A stretch of DNA of 28,520 bases from Candidatus Dadabacteria bacterium RIFCSPHIGHO2_12_FULL_53_21 (GTDB taxonomy: Bacteria > Desulfobacterota_D > UBA1144 > Nemesobacterales > UBA2774): positions 1,808-30,327 of the forward strand of contig MFCJ01000032.1 of the NCBI GenBank assembly GCA_001775255.1, in the 5' to 3' direction. A model generated the notes under the pieces. The model saw only the letters and a program-made list of their open reading frames with translations, searched no databases and was not told where the DNA came from. Below, in pieces: positions 1-7,466 of the stretch (position 1 is the stretch's first letter; each line of letters starts with the position of its first letter). A program made the translations under genes and the position numbers.

Positions 1-479
1 AATGTGACGCCCCTTACAGCCGGGTCGCTGACGTCGGGGGAGATGGACGCGGATTTGGTCGTTGGGCCGAGCGCTCCGGCGACGAAACACTTACGGCCGG
101 GGTGCCCGGACATGAATTCGTCCGCTGTTTTTCTGGCGAGGCCCGCCGCAGTCTTGTTCAATTCAAAAACGATCCCTTCGAGCTTGTAGTCCGACTGGGA
201 TATGCGGTTCGCGTTGAACGTATTGGTCTCGATTATATCCGCGCCGGCTTCGAGATAGCTCCGGTGTATGCCGGATATGATATCCGGCCTCGTCAGGCAG
301 AGGAGATCGTTATTACCCTTTAGGTCATGCGGGTGGTCTTTGAATACGTCCCCGCGGAAGTCATTTTCCCCAAGCTTGTGGCGCTGTATCATCGTGCCCA
401 TAGCGCCGTCTATAAAGAGTATACGCTCGGCGAGCAGTGATCTCAGGGCTTTAAGCTGTTCTGATTCTTTTATAATCAT
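1..479 (-). CDS. metH: Methionine synthase (cobalamin-dependent), N-terminal part, cut by window edge
   Basis: The minus-strand frame opens at an ATG at 479 and runs off the left edge, giving about 159 residues of a protein that is normally around 1,200 long. The visible part is the homocysteine-binding domain: DGAMGTMIQ at residues 24-32, then GNNDLL, GADIIETNTFNANR and VAGALGPT, all typical of the MetH N-terminal barrel. The enzyme transfers a methyl group from methyltetrahydrofolate through cobalamin to homocysteine, giving methionine in the cytoplasm. The zinc-binding cysteines, folate, cobalamin and activation domains lie outside the window, so the B12-dependent assignment is inferred from N-terminal similarity; a short MetH-like homocysteine methyltransferase remains possible. 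It starts 57 bases after the upstream glyoxalase-like gene and is probably co-transcribed with it. There is no room in that gap for a cobalamin or SAM riboswitch. Confidence 0.9.
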   Translation of the reverse strand, partial: MIIKESEQLKALRSLLAERILFIDGAMGTMIQRHKLGENDFRGDVFKDHPHDLKGNNDLLCLTRPDIISGIHRSYLEAGADIIETNTFNANRISQSDYKLEGIVFELNKTAAGLARKTADEFMSGHPGRKCFVAGALGPTTKSASISPDVSDPAVRGVT

Positions 480-536
480 AAGGCTTTATTATACCAAAAC
501 GGATTTTCCAGGGTAGTTTCAAGGCGCAGCCGGCCT

Positions 537-1352
537 TCATTTCCACTCGTCCCTCAGTTTCCTCAGCTCTACGAAATAAGAGGCCTTCGAGTCTCCGAGG
601 GCCGGGTTTCTTTTTCTTAGTTCTTTTGTTATCTCCGGGGAATCGTAGCGGAGAAATGGGTTGTATTTCTTTTCCTCCCCCATTGTCGCCGGGGCGGGCC
701 CATTTCCTTTCTTTCCGATCTTTCCGAGTTTCCGGATATCGTCGAGCTTTTTTTTGGCTTCTTTATTGCCCGGCTCAAGGTCAAGGGCGAACCTCAGGTT
801 GGGTTCCGAATAGTCGTGCCCCGGGAATATACTGAGACCGTCGGGGAGCGTACGTATCCTGGTCTCAATGGTATTGAATAGCTCGTCCGCGTCGCCCCTG
901 TTTTTCAGGTTGCCGGTGCCTGCCAGATAGAGCGTGTCCCCCGAGAATACGTTTTCCCCCATGACAAGTATCATGTGCTCCGGGCAGTGTCCGGGGGTAT
1001 GTATCGCGTTCAGGTTCAATTTCCCCACTCCGATCGTATCCCCGTCGTTTACGGCCCTCGACCTCGGGGAAACGAGGTCTCTGCCCAGGGGGTGGACTAG
1101 TATCTCGGACATCGTCACCTTGAGTATCGGGTCGTTCCCTTTTATATGGTCGGGGTGGCAGTGCGTGTTGATTATGTATTTCACGCTGAGACCCTTGTCC
1201 CTGATTACGTTGAGTATTGGGATAGGATCGTACGGGTCTATGACAGCGCACTCGGAGGTCTCCGTGCACCAGACAATATAGTTATAATTGCTGTCGCTTT
1301 CAGGTGCCCTTATCCTGGCGATTCCGTATCCGGTTCCGGAGAATTCATCCAT
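537..1352 (-). CDS. gloB: Metallo-beta-lactamase-fold hydrolase, glyoxalase II-like
   Basis: This 271-residue protein is a metallo-beta-lactamase-fold hydrolase. It has THCHPDH at residues 63-69, HTPGH at 118-122 (second metal-binding His at 122), SGDT with the bridging Asp near 139, and FPGHDY with His near 179: the complete dinuclear metal site. The order and the C-terminal extension with a YNPFLR segment match hydroxyacylglutathione hydrolase (glyoxalase II), which hydrolyses S-lactoylglutathione to lactate and glutathione. The usual bacterial loop after the bridging Asp is replaced by LYLAGTGNLK, so the real substrate could be another thioester. The start is the ATG at 1352; an AGAGG about 11 bases upstream is contributed by the end of a tandem repeat. 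It lies ahead of metH and divergent from the lipoprotein gene. Confidence 0.8.
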   Translation of the reverse strand: MDEFSGTGYGIARIRAPESDSNYNYIVWCTETSECAVIDPYDPIPILNVIRDKGLSVKYIINTHCHPDHIKGNDPILKVTMSEILVHPLGRDLVSPRSRAVNDGDTIGVGKLNLNAIHTPGHCPEHMILVMGENVFSGDTLYLAGTGNLKNRGDADELFNTIETRIRTLPDGLSIFPGHDYSEPNLRFALDLEPGNKEAKKKLDDIRKLGKIGKKGNGPAPATMGEEKKYNPFLRYDSPEITKELRKRNPALGDSKASYFVELRKLRDEWK

Positions 1353-1363
1353 ATTTTCTTCTA

Positions 1364-1425
1364 CCTCTGTGATTTATCCGCCCCCTCTGTGATTTATCCG
1401 CCCACTTCTGTAATTAATCTGTCCC
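1364..1425. repeat. Three tandem copies of a roughly 20-base repeat
   Basis: Two near-identical 20-base units (CCTCTGTGATTTATCCGCCC on the plus strand) begin at 1364 and 1384. A third, diverged unit follows at about 1404-1425 and ends in AATTAATCTGTCCCC. Read on the minus strand, the block lies between 12 and 73 bases upstream of the gloB start, so it falls in its leader or promoter. The diverged copy resembles the GGGGACAGATTAATT-type motifs scattered in deltaproteobacterial genomes, often near REP-associated tyrosine transposases. That link is from memory; no transposase gene is present here. An operator array is the alternative. Confidence 0.7.
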
Positions 1426-1561
1426 CCTTACCGTCGGGGACGAGGTATCTATTATGCCATATTAATATTAATAATAATTTAACGGGTAGGGTAAAATATA
1501 ACCACGTGAACTATTAAGTCTAAATTCTCGAACAAACATAAATGACTAAAGGGGACTGATA

Positions 1562-1996
1562 TTGAGACCGGAAAGAATGCCTTTGATTGCGGCGGTTTTG
1601 TTATTCGCCCTGGCTGCGGGCTGCAATAAAGAGCCCAAATACGTACCGGGGATGAGCGTGCAGGGGTTCAGGGCCTCGATTTCGAAGATCCTGTTCTCCC
1701 CCATAGCCTTCGACGGGGCGACGGTTGCCGTGGAGGGTATAGCCGCAACGGTGACAGAGGTTAATCCCGACCGGGAAGACGCCGAGACGACCTTCAGGCT
1801 CGTCGACTTAAACGGTAATTTTATCAATGTCGAGATGCCGGGCTCCTGGGAAATCGCTGACGACGACTATCTTATCGTGGGCGGTATCTACAGGAAAAAC
1901 GGCAATATACTCGAGGCGGGCCAGTTCGAAAAGATTGTACTCGAAGGGGACGATAAAGACCAGGATAAGGAAATTCAAAAGCGGGACAACTGGTAA
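1562..1996 (+). CDS. Small lipoprotein with a possible OB-fold domain, function unknown
   Basis: This 144-residue protein starts at a TTG (1562) with AAGGGG about 7 bases upstream; an ATG at 1577 is an alternative with a weaker site. Residues 7-21 form a lipoprotein signal peptide ending in LAAGC, so Cys21 should be acylated and the protein membrane-anchored outside the cytoplasm. After a short linker, residues about 55-128 show an alternating beta pattern (TVAVEGIAATVTEV, TTFRLVDLNGNFINVEMPG, DDYLIVGGIYRKNG) reminiscent of small OB-fold proteins such as CcmE. The tail is very polar and acidic. I do not recognise a family and assign no function. It is divergent from gloB and about 90 bases ahead of thrC, with a possible thrC promoter in between. 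Confidence 0.75.
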   Translation: MRPERMPLIAAVLLFALAAGCNKEPKYVPGMSVQGFRASISKILFSPIAFDGATVAVEGIAATVTEVNPDREDAETTFRLVDLNGNFINVEMPGSWEIADDDYLIVGGIYRKNGNILEAGQFEKIVLEGDDKDQDKEIQKRDNW

Positions 1997-2022
1997 CGCC
2001 CGCGGTATGCGAAGTTCCGGCT

Positions 2023-2051
2023 TTGACAATATTCGGGTTAGTGGGTAACTT
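2023..2051 (+). promoter_or_regulatory. Possible sigma-70 promoter ahead of thrC
   Basis: A perfect TTGACA lies at 2023-2028, with TAACTT at 2046-2051 after a 17-base spacer. The -35 is strong but the -10 matches only three of six bases. It falls in the 89-base gap between the lipoprotein gene and the thrC ATG at 2086, where a promoter would be expected. Confidence 0.35.
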
Positions 2052-2085
2052 CTTTGATTTATTCAATATATCTGCGGGAGATTTT

Positions 2086-3375
2086 ATGAGTTTCGTCAAG
2101 GGACTAAAGTGCAAGGAGTGCGGCGAGGAATACCCAAAGGAGCCCCTTCACGTCTGCGAGACATGCTTCGGACCGCTCGAGGCTTCGTACGATTACGACG
2201 GGATAAAGAAGGTCCTTACGAGGGAAGTTATAGAGGGCAGGGACAGGAGCATCTGGAGGTATAAGGAGCTCCTGCCTATAGACGAGGAGCCTACGGTCGG
2301 TCTGAAAGTGGGTTTTACCCCGCTGATTAAGGCGGAAAACCTTGGCCGCGCGCTCGGCGTAAAGGAGATATACGTAAAAAACGACGCCGTGTGCTATCCA
2401 ACCCTGTCGTTTAAGGACAGGGTCGTCTCTGTTGCCCTTTCGAAGGCGAAGGAATTCGGATTCAAGACGGCGGCATGCGCTTCCACCGGGAATTTGGCAA
2501 ACGCCGTGGCGTCCCTGACGGTTTCGGGGAACCTCGAAAGCTACATATTCATACCGTATGACCTGGAACAGGCGAAGATAATCGGAACGACCGTCTACGG
2601 CGCGAACCTTATCGGCGTCAAGGGTACTTATGACGACGTCAACAGGCTCTGCAGCGAGGTTGCCGGGAAGTTCGGCTGGGCTTTCGTGAACATCAATATG
2701 AGGCCCTATTATGCGGAAGGCTCCAAATCGTTCGCATACGAAATCCTGGAGCAGCTGGGCTGGCGGACACCCAGGCACATCGTGGTCCCCATGGCGAGCG
2801 GCTCACTACTGACGAAGGTTTGGAAGGCTATAAAGGAGTTCGAGATGCTTGGGCTCGTGGAGTCAAACGGTACGAAGATCTACGGGGCTCAGGCGACGGG
2901 CTGCTCCCCGATAACAACGGCGCTCAAGAACGACTGGGAAATATTCAAGCCCGTAAAGCCAAACACCATAGCCAAATCCCTCGCGATCGGCACGCCGGCC
3001 GACGGGTTTTACGCGATGTGTGTCATGAGGGAGAGCGGAGGCTGGGGGGAAGACGTTACGGACGAAGAAATAATCGACGGTATTAAGCTCCTGGCGGAGA
3101 CCGAGGGCATATTCACGGAAACCGCGGGAGGGGTGACGATGGCCGTTACGAAAAAGCTTATCGCTCAGGGAGTGATCCCGAAAAACGAGTCCATAGTGGT
3201 ATCGATAACCGGTAACGGGCTCAAGACACAGGAGGCCATAGCCGACAGAGTGGCTCAGCCCCTGATAATAGACGCAAGACTCGAAGAATTTGAAGAGCTG
3301 TATTTGAAACTAAAGGAACAAGAAGATAAAGGAGGTATGAAAGATGCCCTCTGTTCGCATTCCCACACCGCTTAG
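2086..3375 (+). CDS. thrC: Threonine synthase (PLP-dependent)
   Basis: This 429-residue fold-type II PLP enzyme is similar to threonine synthase, which converts O-phosphohomoserine to threonine. The first 35 residues carry two CxxC pairs (CKECG, CETCFG), the zinc-ribbon-like N-terminus common in the short threonine synthase class. The cofactor lysine is in TLSFKDR, followed by ACASTGNLANA, a phosphate-binding-type loop, and a C-terminal SITGNGLK segment. I chose the ATG at 2086 because GGGAG lies 6-10 bases upstream; the frame could extend to a TTG at 2023, but that TTG is part of a likely -35 box. Its 3' end overlaps the MoaD-like gene by 32 bases, so the two are translationally coupled. That pairing leaves open a sulfur-transfer role on the same phosphohomoserine substrate. 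Confidence 0.88.
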   Translation: MSFVKGLKCKECGEEYPKEPLHVCETCFGPLEASYDYDGIKKVLTREVIEGRDRSIWRYKELLPIDEEPTVGLKVGFTPLIKAENLGRALGVKEIYVKNDAVCYPTLSFKDRVVSVALSKAKEFGFKTAACASTGNLANAVASLTVSGNLESYIFIPYDLEQAKIIGTTVYGANLIGVKGTYDDVNRLCSEVAGKFGWAFVNINMRPYYAEGSKSFAYEILEQLGWRTPRHIVVPMASGSLLTKVWKAIKEFEMLGLVESNGTKIYGAQATGCSPITTALKNDWEIFKPVKPNTIAKSLAIGTPADGFYAMCVMRESGGWGEDVTDEEIIDGIKLLAETEGIFTETAGGVTMAVTKKLIAQGVIPKNESIVVSITGNGLKTQEAIADRVAQPLIIDARLEEFEELYLKLKEQEDKGGMKDALCSHSHTA

Positions 3376-3619
3376 GAAACTGACTTCTGATAAGGACGAG
3401 GTTAACATAAGCGCCGCAACTATCGCCCAGCTCATAGATGAGATGGAAAACCGGTTTCCCGGTATTAAAAGCAGGCTGTGCGATGAATCAGGCAACGTAA
3501 GGAGATTCATCAACCTCTACGTCAACAATGAGGACATTAGGTTTTTAAACGGGAAGGAAACCGCCCTTAACGAAGGGGACATCGTTTCGATTATCCCTGC
3601 CATCGCCGGCGGCTGTTAG
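3344..3619 (+). CDS. MoaD/ThiS-family sulfur carrier ending in Gly-Gly-Cys
   Basis: This 91-residue beta-grasp protein of the MoaD/ThiS/CysO family has a hydrophobic core pattern, FINLYVNNEDIRFLNG in the middle, and LNEGDIVSIIPAIAGG near the end. Such carriers are adenylated and converted to a thiocarboxylate on a terminal glycine, then donate sulfur to molybdopterin, thiazole, cysteine or homocysteine synthesis. The encoded tail is GGC, one residue past the usual diglycine, so the terminal Cys would have to be trimmed before activation. An AGGAGG lies 8 bases before the ATG at 3344. The gene overlaps thrC by 32 bases, and no moaE, thiG, adenylating enzyme or JAMM peptidase is in the window. 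The family call is firm; the pathway is not known. Confidence 0.85.
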   Translation: MPSVRIPTPLRKLTSDKDEVNISAATIAQLIDEMENRFPGIKSRLCDESGNVRRFINLYVNNEDIRFLNGKETALNEGDIVSIIPAIAGGC

Positions 3620-3660
3620 CGAATTATTATTGAAGCCGGCGCTGATGCGTTCTCCGGTGA

Positions 3661-4755
3661 TCACTTATTGAATATATCCTGAACCCTGGACACGAACCTC
3701 TTGACCATCGGTACGTTTTCCACTTGGCTCGCCCTGGCGAACTCTTCGAGCAGAAGCTGCTGCTTCTTGTTAAGCCTTACGGGTACCTCCACCTGTAGCT
3801 GAATATAGAGGTCGCCCTGTCCCCTGCCTTCAAGCCTCGGCACGCCCTTCCCCTTGAGCCTGAAAGTCTGGCCCGACTGCGTCCCGGCCGGTATCTTGAT
3901 CGTGCTCTTCCCCTTGTGTGTGGGTATCTCGATCTCTGCCCCTAGGGCTGCCTGAACGAACTCGATCGGGACTGTGCAGTAAAGGTCCTGCTCCTCTCTC
4001 CTGAAAAGCGGATGCTCCTCCACGTGGATCTCGATGTAGAGGTCTCCGCCGGGCCCGTTCAGATGGCCGCTGTCGCCTTCTCCGCGCATCCTGAGCCTCA
4101 CCCCGTCGGAGATACCGGCGGGTACCTTTACCTTGACCAGATGCTCCGCCAGCACATGCCCTTCCCCCCTGCACTTCGCACAGGCCTTCGTGATCCTCTT
4201 TCCCGTCCCCCCGCAGGTAGGGCACACCCTCTTTATGGCGAAAAGACCCTGGGAGTATCTGAGCTCGCCCCTTCCCCCGCAGCTCGTGCAGATGACCTCA
4301 CCGCCTCTCGCTGCCCCGCTCCCGCTGCAGTCGCGGCATGTCTCGCGCCTCGGAATTTTGAGCTCTTTCTCGCACCCGTCGATAGATTCATCGAACGTGA
4401 GGTCGAGAGAGTATTTAAGGTCCCTGCCCCTCCGGGCCTTTTCGGCGCCACCGGCGTTGAATACCTCTTCGAACAGGTTCCCGAATATGTCGCCGAACCC
4501 GGATTCGAAGTCGACGTCGGTGAATATACCCTCGGCCGAGATGTGGCCGAAGCTGTCGTAACGCGCCCTCTTATTGGAGTCGCTCAGCACCTGGTAGGCT
4601 TCGTTTATTTTTTTGAATTTCTCTTCTGCTTCGGGGTTGCCGGGGTTTCTGTCGGGATGGAATTCGAACGCGAGTCTCTTGTATGATCTCTTAATTTCCT
4701 CGCCGCTCGAGTCACGTTCGATCTGAAGAATCTCATAATAGTCGATACTTTCCAT
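3661..4755 (-). CDS. dnaJ: Chaperone protein DnaJ (Hsp40)
   Basis: This is a class I DnaJ of 364 residues. The J-domain has HPD at residues 33-35. A short glycine/phenylalanine stretch follows near 86-100. Four zinc-binding CxxCxGxG repeats begin at about Cys140, Cys156, Cys178 and Cys192, and two C-terminal beta domains follow. It delivers unfolded clients to DnaK and stimulates DnaK ATP hydrolysis in the cytoplasm. It is the last gene of grpE-dnaK-dnaJ and starts 25 bases after the dnaK stop. The site before its ATG is weak, so translation may depend on coupling. It is convergent with the MoaD-like gene across 41 bases in which I see no clear terminator. The G/F region is shorter than in E. 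coli DnaJ. Confidence 0.95.
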   Translation of the reverse strand: MESIDYYEILQIERDSSGEEIKRSYKRLAFEFHPDRNPGNPEAEEKFKKINEAYQVLSDSNKRARYDSFGHISAEGIFTDVDFESGFGDIFGNLFEEVFNAGGAEKARRGRDLKYSLDLTFDESIDGCEKELKIPRRETCRDCSGSGAARGGEVICTSCGGRGELRYSQGLFAIKRVCPTCGGTGKRITKACAKCRGEGHVLAEHLVKVKVPAGISDGVRLRMRGEGDSGHLNGPGGDLYIEIHVEEHPLFRREEQDLYCTVPIEFVQAALGAEIEIPTHKGKSTIKIPAGTQSGQTFRLKGKGVPRLEGRGQGDLYIQLQVEVPVRLNKKQQLLLEEFARASQVENVPMVKRFVSRVQDIFNK

Positions 4756-4780
4756 TAATAAAGAATCCGTACGGGGGGTG

Positions 4781-6616
4781 TTATTCCTTGCCGCCTTGCG
4801 CTTCGGTGCCTTTTTCCTGTTTGGAGTATATCACCTCGGCGAATTTATATGACGCCTCTTTAAGCTCTTCGAACATGTCTTTTATGTATACGTAATCGAC
4901 GCCCGTGAGCGCCACTTTCATCTTTTCGACGGACTGCTCGATCTTTGACCTGAGTTCGTCGTCCACCTTGTCGCCGTAGGAATCGAGCGTCCTCCTGACC
5001 GAATACAGGAGACCCTCCGCTTCGTTCTTGAGGAGCGCGGTGTCTTTCCGCCTCTTATCGGTGTCGGTGAATTGTTTGCTCTCGGAAATAATCGACTGTA
5101 TATCGTCGTCTGAGAGACCGCCGGATGTCACGACCTGAATGGCCTGTTTCTTTCCTGTTCCCAGGTCTTTTGCGGAGACGTGCAGTATGCCGTCCACATC
5201 GACTTCGAACGAGACCTCTATCTGCGGTATCCCCCTCGGCGCGGGGGGTATGCCGATGAGGTTGAAGTTGGCAAGCGATATGTTGCCGTCCACGAGCTCC
5301 CTCTCCCCCTGCAGCACATGGATGCCGACGAACTCCTGGTTGTCGAAGGCCGTCGTGAATGTCCTGCTCCGCTTGGTAGGGATAGTCGTGTTTCTTTCTA
5401 TGATTTTCGTGAACAGGCCGCCCCTCGTCTCGACCCCGAGTGAGAGCGGCACTACGTCCAGCAGCAGGACCTCTTCGACCTTCCCTTCGAGCACCCCTCC
5501 CTGTATCGAGGCGCCTATCGCGACGACTTCTTCGGGGTTTATACGCGTCTGGGGCTCTTTCTTGAATATCTCCCTGACTTTTTCCTGAATTTTGGGCATC
5601 CTCGTCATTCCGCCGACGAGGACCACTTCATCGATCTCGGAGGGGTCGAGCTTCGCGTCCTGGAGCGCCTGCCTGCACGGTATTTCCACCCTGTCTACCA
5701 GTTCCTGGACCAGGTGAACGAACTCATCCCTCGTTATCTTGTAATTCAGGTGTTTGGGGCCCGTCTGGTCGACTGCTATGAACGGGAGGTTTATCGTCGT
5801 TTCATGGATGGACGAGAGCTCGTGCTTGGCCTTTTCGCACGTCTCCCTGATCCTCTGAAGCGCCATCTTGTCGTCCCTGAGGTCGATCTCGTGCTGTTTC
5901 TTAAAGTCCTCGAGCACGAGCTCGATCAGCATCTGGTCGAAATCGTCCCCACCCAGGAACGTGTCGCCGCTCGTGGATTTCACCTCGAATACCCCGTTCG
6001 CGATTTCGAGTATCGTTATATCGAACGTCCCTCCGCCGAGGTCGAAAACCGCGATCCTCTTGTTCTCTATCCTGTCGAACCCGTAGGCGAGCGCCGCGGC
6101 CGTGGGCTCGTTAATTATGCGCCTTACGTTGAGACCGGCTATGCGGCCTGCGTCCTTCGTCGCCTGCCTCTGGAGGTCGTTGAAATGGGCGGGCACAGTG
6201 ATTACAGCGTCCGTTACCTCGTACCCGAGATATTCCTCTGCGACCTGTTTCATTTTTAAAAGGACTATGGACGATATTTCCTGGGGGCTGTAGGTTCTGG
6301 CGTTTGTCTCTAACCAGGCGTCGCCCGATTCATTGGGGACGATGTCGTAGGGCGCGAAACCTTTGGCCTTTTGGACCTCGGGCGAGTCGAACCGCCTGCC
6401 TATGAGGCGCTTCACCCCGAATATGGTAGTCGTGGGGTTCACCACGGCCTGCCGCTTGGCGACGGCGCCTGCGAAGCGGCAGTTGTCTTCAGTGAAGGCG
6501 ACTACCGACGGGGTAACCCTGCTCCCCTCTTCGTTGGGTATCACGACCGGGCTTCCGCCCTCTATAATCGCAACGCATGAGTTTGTGGTTCCAAGGTCAA
6601 TCCCTACTATCGCCAT
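4781..6616 (-). CDS. dnaK: DnaK (Hsp70) paralogue of the grpE-dnaJ operon
   Basis: A full-length Hsp70 chaperone of 611 residues. The nucleotide-binding domain starts GIDLGTTNSCVAI and includes VPAHFND, INEPTAAALAYG, FDLGGGTFDI and the phosphate-2 segment VLVGGMTRMP. The interdomain linker VLLLD is at 383-387, followed by the substrate-binding domain and helical lid. Compared with the second DnaK in this window and with E. coli, the position matching E. coli Met404 (substrate arch) is Arg398, the residue two after the linker Asp is Val instead of Thr, and the C-terminus stops without the acidic tail ending in VIDAEF. These differences suggest a specialised client range. It lies 21 bases after grpE and 25 before dnaJ. 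Confidence 0.93.
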   Translation of the reverse strand: MAIVGIDLGTTNSCVAIIEGGSPVVIPNEEGSRVTPSVVAFTEDNCRFAGAVAKRQAVVNPTTTIFGVKRLIGRRFDSPEVQKAKGFAPYDIVPNESGDAWLETNARTYSPQEISSIVLLKMKQVAEEYLGYEVTDAVITVPAHFNDLQRQATKDAGRIAGLNVRRIINEPTAAALAYGFDRIENKRIAVFDLGGGTFDITILEIANGVFEVKSTSGDTFLGGDDFDQMLIELVLEDFKKQHEIDLRDDKMALQRIRETCEKAKHELSSIHETTINLPFIAVDQTGPKHLNYKITRDEFVHLVQELVDRVEIPCRQALQDAKLDPSEIDEVVLVGGMTRMPKIQEKVREIFKKEPQTRINPEEVVAIGASIQGGVLEGKVEEVLLLDVVPLSLGVETRGGLFTKIIERNTTIPTKRSRTFTTAFDNQEFVGIHVLQGERELVDGNISLANFNLIGIPPAPRGIPQIEVSFEVDVDGILHVSAKDLGTGKKQAIQVVTSGGLSDDDIQSIISESKQFTDTDKRRKDTALLKNEAEGLLYSVRRTLDSYGDKVDDELRSKIEQSVEKMKVALTGVDYVYIKDMFEELKEASYKFAEVIYSKQEKGTEAQGGKE

Positions 6617-6637
6617 GTTCTTCTTCCGTTGATCATA

Positions 6638-7282
6638 TTATTCATCCCCGCCTGTCAGATCGAATACGTCTCCCGAGGCCGTGCCGCCCTGGCTCTGATC
6701 GGTCTCGCCCGCGCCGCTCGGCCCTTTGGATACGACTACGAGCGCGGGTCTAAGGAGCCTGTCTTTCAGCGTGTATCCCCTGAGCATTTCGGATATTATC
6801 AGGCCGGGCGTGAAGTCGGGGGATTCGACCCGCTCGATCGCCTGATGGAGCCTGGGGTCGAATTCCTCACCCGGGGATGTGTCTACGAACTGCACCCCGA
6901 ATTTTTCAAGGCAGCTCAGGAATTGCTTATGCACAAGCTTGACCCCTTCGATGAGCGGCTTCGGGTCTTCATCGGCATTCGCGTGATCGAGGGCGCGCTC
7001 GAGGTTGTCTATAACGTTGAGAAGAGCCTTGATGAGCTCTTCGTTCCCGTAAGCGACGACGTCCGCCTTCTCTTTTGCGAGTCTCTTCTTATAGTTTTCA
7101 AAATCAGCCGCAAGCCTTATGTACTTCTGATACAGGTCCTGGTAATCCTTGCCGCCGTTTCTCGGGCGCTCATTAGCTTCAGGCTCGCTTTCCGTCTCTT
7201 CTTCCTCTTCTTCAGAAAAACTGTCCCCGTTTTCTCTCAATTCGAGATCTCCTTCGTTGTCGTCGTTATCGTTCGGATTCAT
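6638..7282 (-). CDS. grpE: Nucleotide exchange factor GrpE
   Basis: This 214-residue GrpE has a long, highly acidic disordered N-terminus (residues about 3-45, with an EEEEEE run). A coiled coil follows (LYQKYIRLAADFENYKKRLAKEKAD, about 50-75), then the family segments NVIDNLERALDHA and FGVQFVDTSPGEEFDPRLHQAI, and a beta domain with GYTLKDRLLRPALVVVSKG. GrpE releases ADP from DnaK as part of the Hsp70 cycle. The ATG at 7282 has AGGAGG 5 bases upstream. It is the first gene of grpE-dnaK-dnaJ, transcribed from a likely sigma-70 promoter at 7417-7445. No hrcA gene and no CIRCE inverted repeat is present. About 25 polar residues follow the family core. Confidence 0.93.
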   Translation of the reverse strand: MNPNDNDDNEGDLELRENGDSFSEEEEEETESEPEANERPRNGGKDYQDLYQKYIRLAADFENYKKRLAKEKADVVAYGNEELIKALLNVIDNLERALDHANADEDPKPLIEGVKLVHKQFLSCLEKFGVQFVDTSPGEEFDPRLHQAIERVESPDFTPGLIISEMLRGYTLKDRLLRPALVVVSKGPSGAGETDQSQGGTASGDVFDLTGGDE

Positions 7283-7416
7283 ACTTACCTCCTGGTTTCA
7301 ACCGGCCTGTATGCGGGCATGATCGACATATAATTATAGCGCTTATCTCAGGCGGCCGCGTTACCTTTGTATAGATGTTGTGCGGTAGAGGGCAGTAGCC
7401 CCAAATCCTTATGCAA

Positions 7417-7445
7417 AATATAATAATCCCTCGATAATTTGTCAA
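7417..7445 (-). promoter_or_regulatory. Sigma-70-type promoter for grpE-dnaK-dnaJ
   Basis: On the minus strand TTGACA (7440-7445) is followed by exactly 17 bases and TATATT (7417-7422). It lies about 135 bases upstream of the grpE ATG and 21 bases after the ppx stop. It looks like a housekeeping promoter; I found no sigma-32-type -35/-10 pair and no CIRCE operator in the leader. Function is inferred from the consensus match. Confidence 0.6.
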
Positions 7446-7466
7446 CGCAGACAGGCCAAAGATTTA

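Noticed and set aside
1364..1425. CRISPR-like array
   Set aside because: The repeats are directly adjacent with no unique spacers, and no cas gene is nearby.
2023..2085. N-terminal extension of threonine synthase from a TTG
   Set aside because: The TTG is part of a likely TTGACA box, has no ribosome binding site, and the 21 extra residues do not resemble the family; the ATG at 2086 has GGGAG upstream.
7283..7466. CIRCE operator or sigma-32 promoter ahead of grpE
   Set aside because: I looked for the TTAGCACTC inverted repeat and for a sigma-32-type pair and found neither; only a sigma-70-type match is present.
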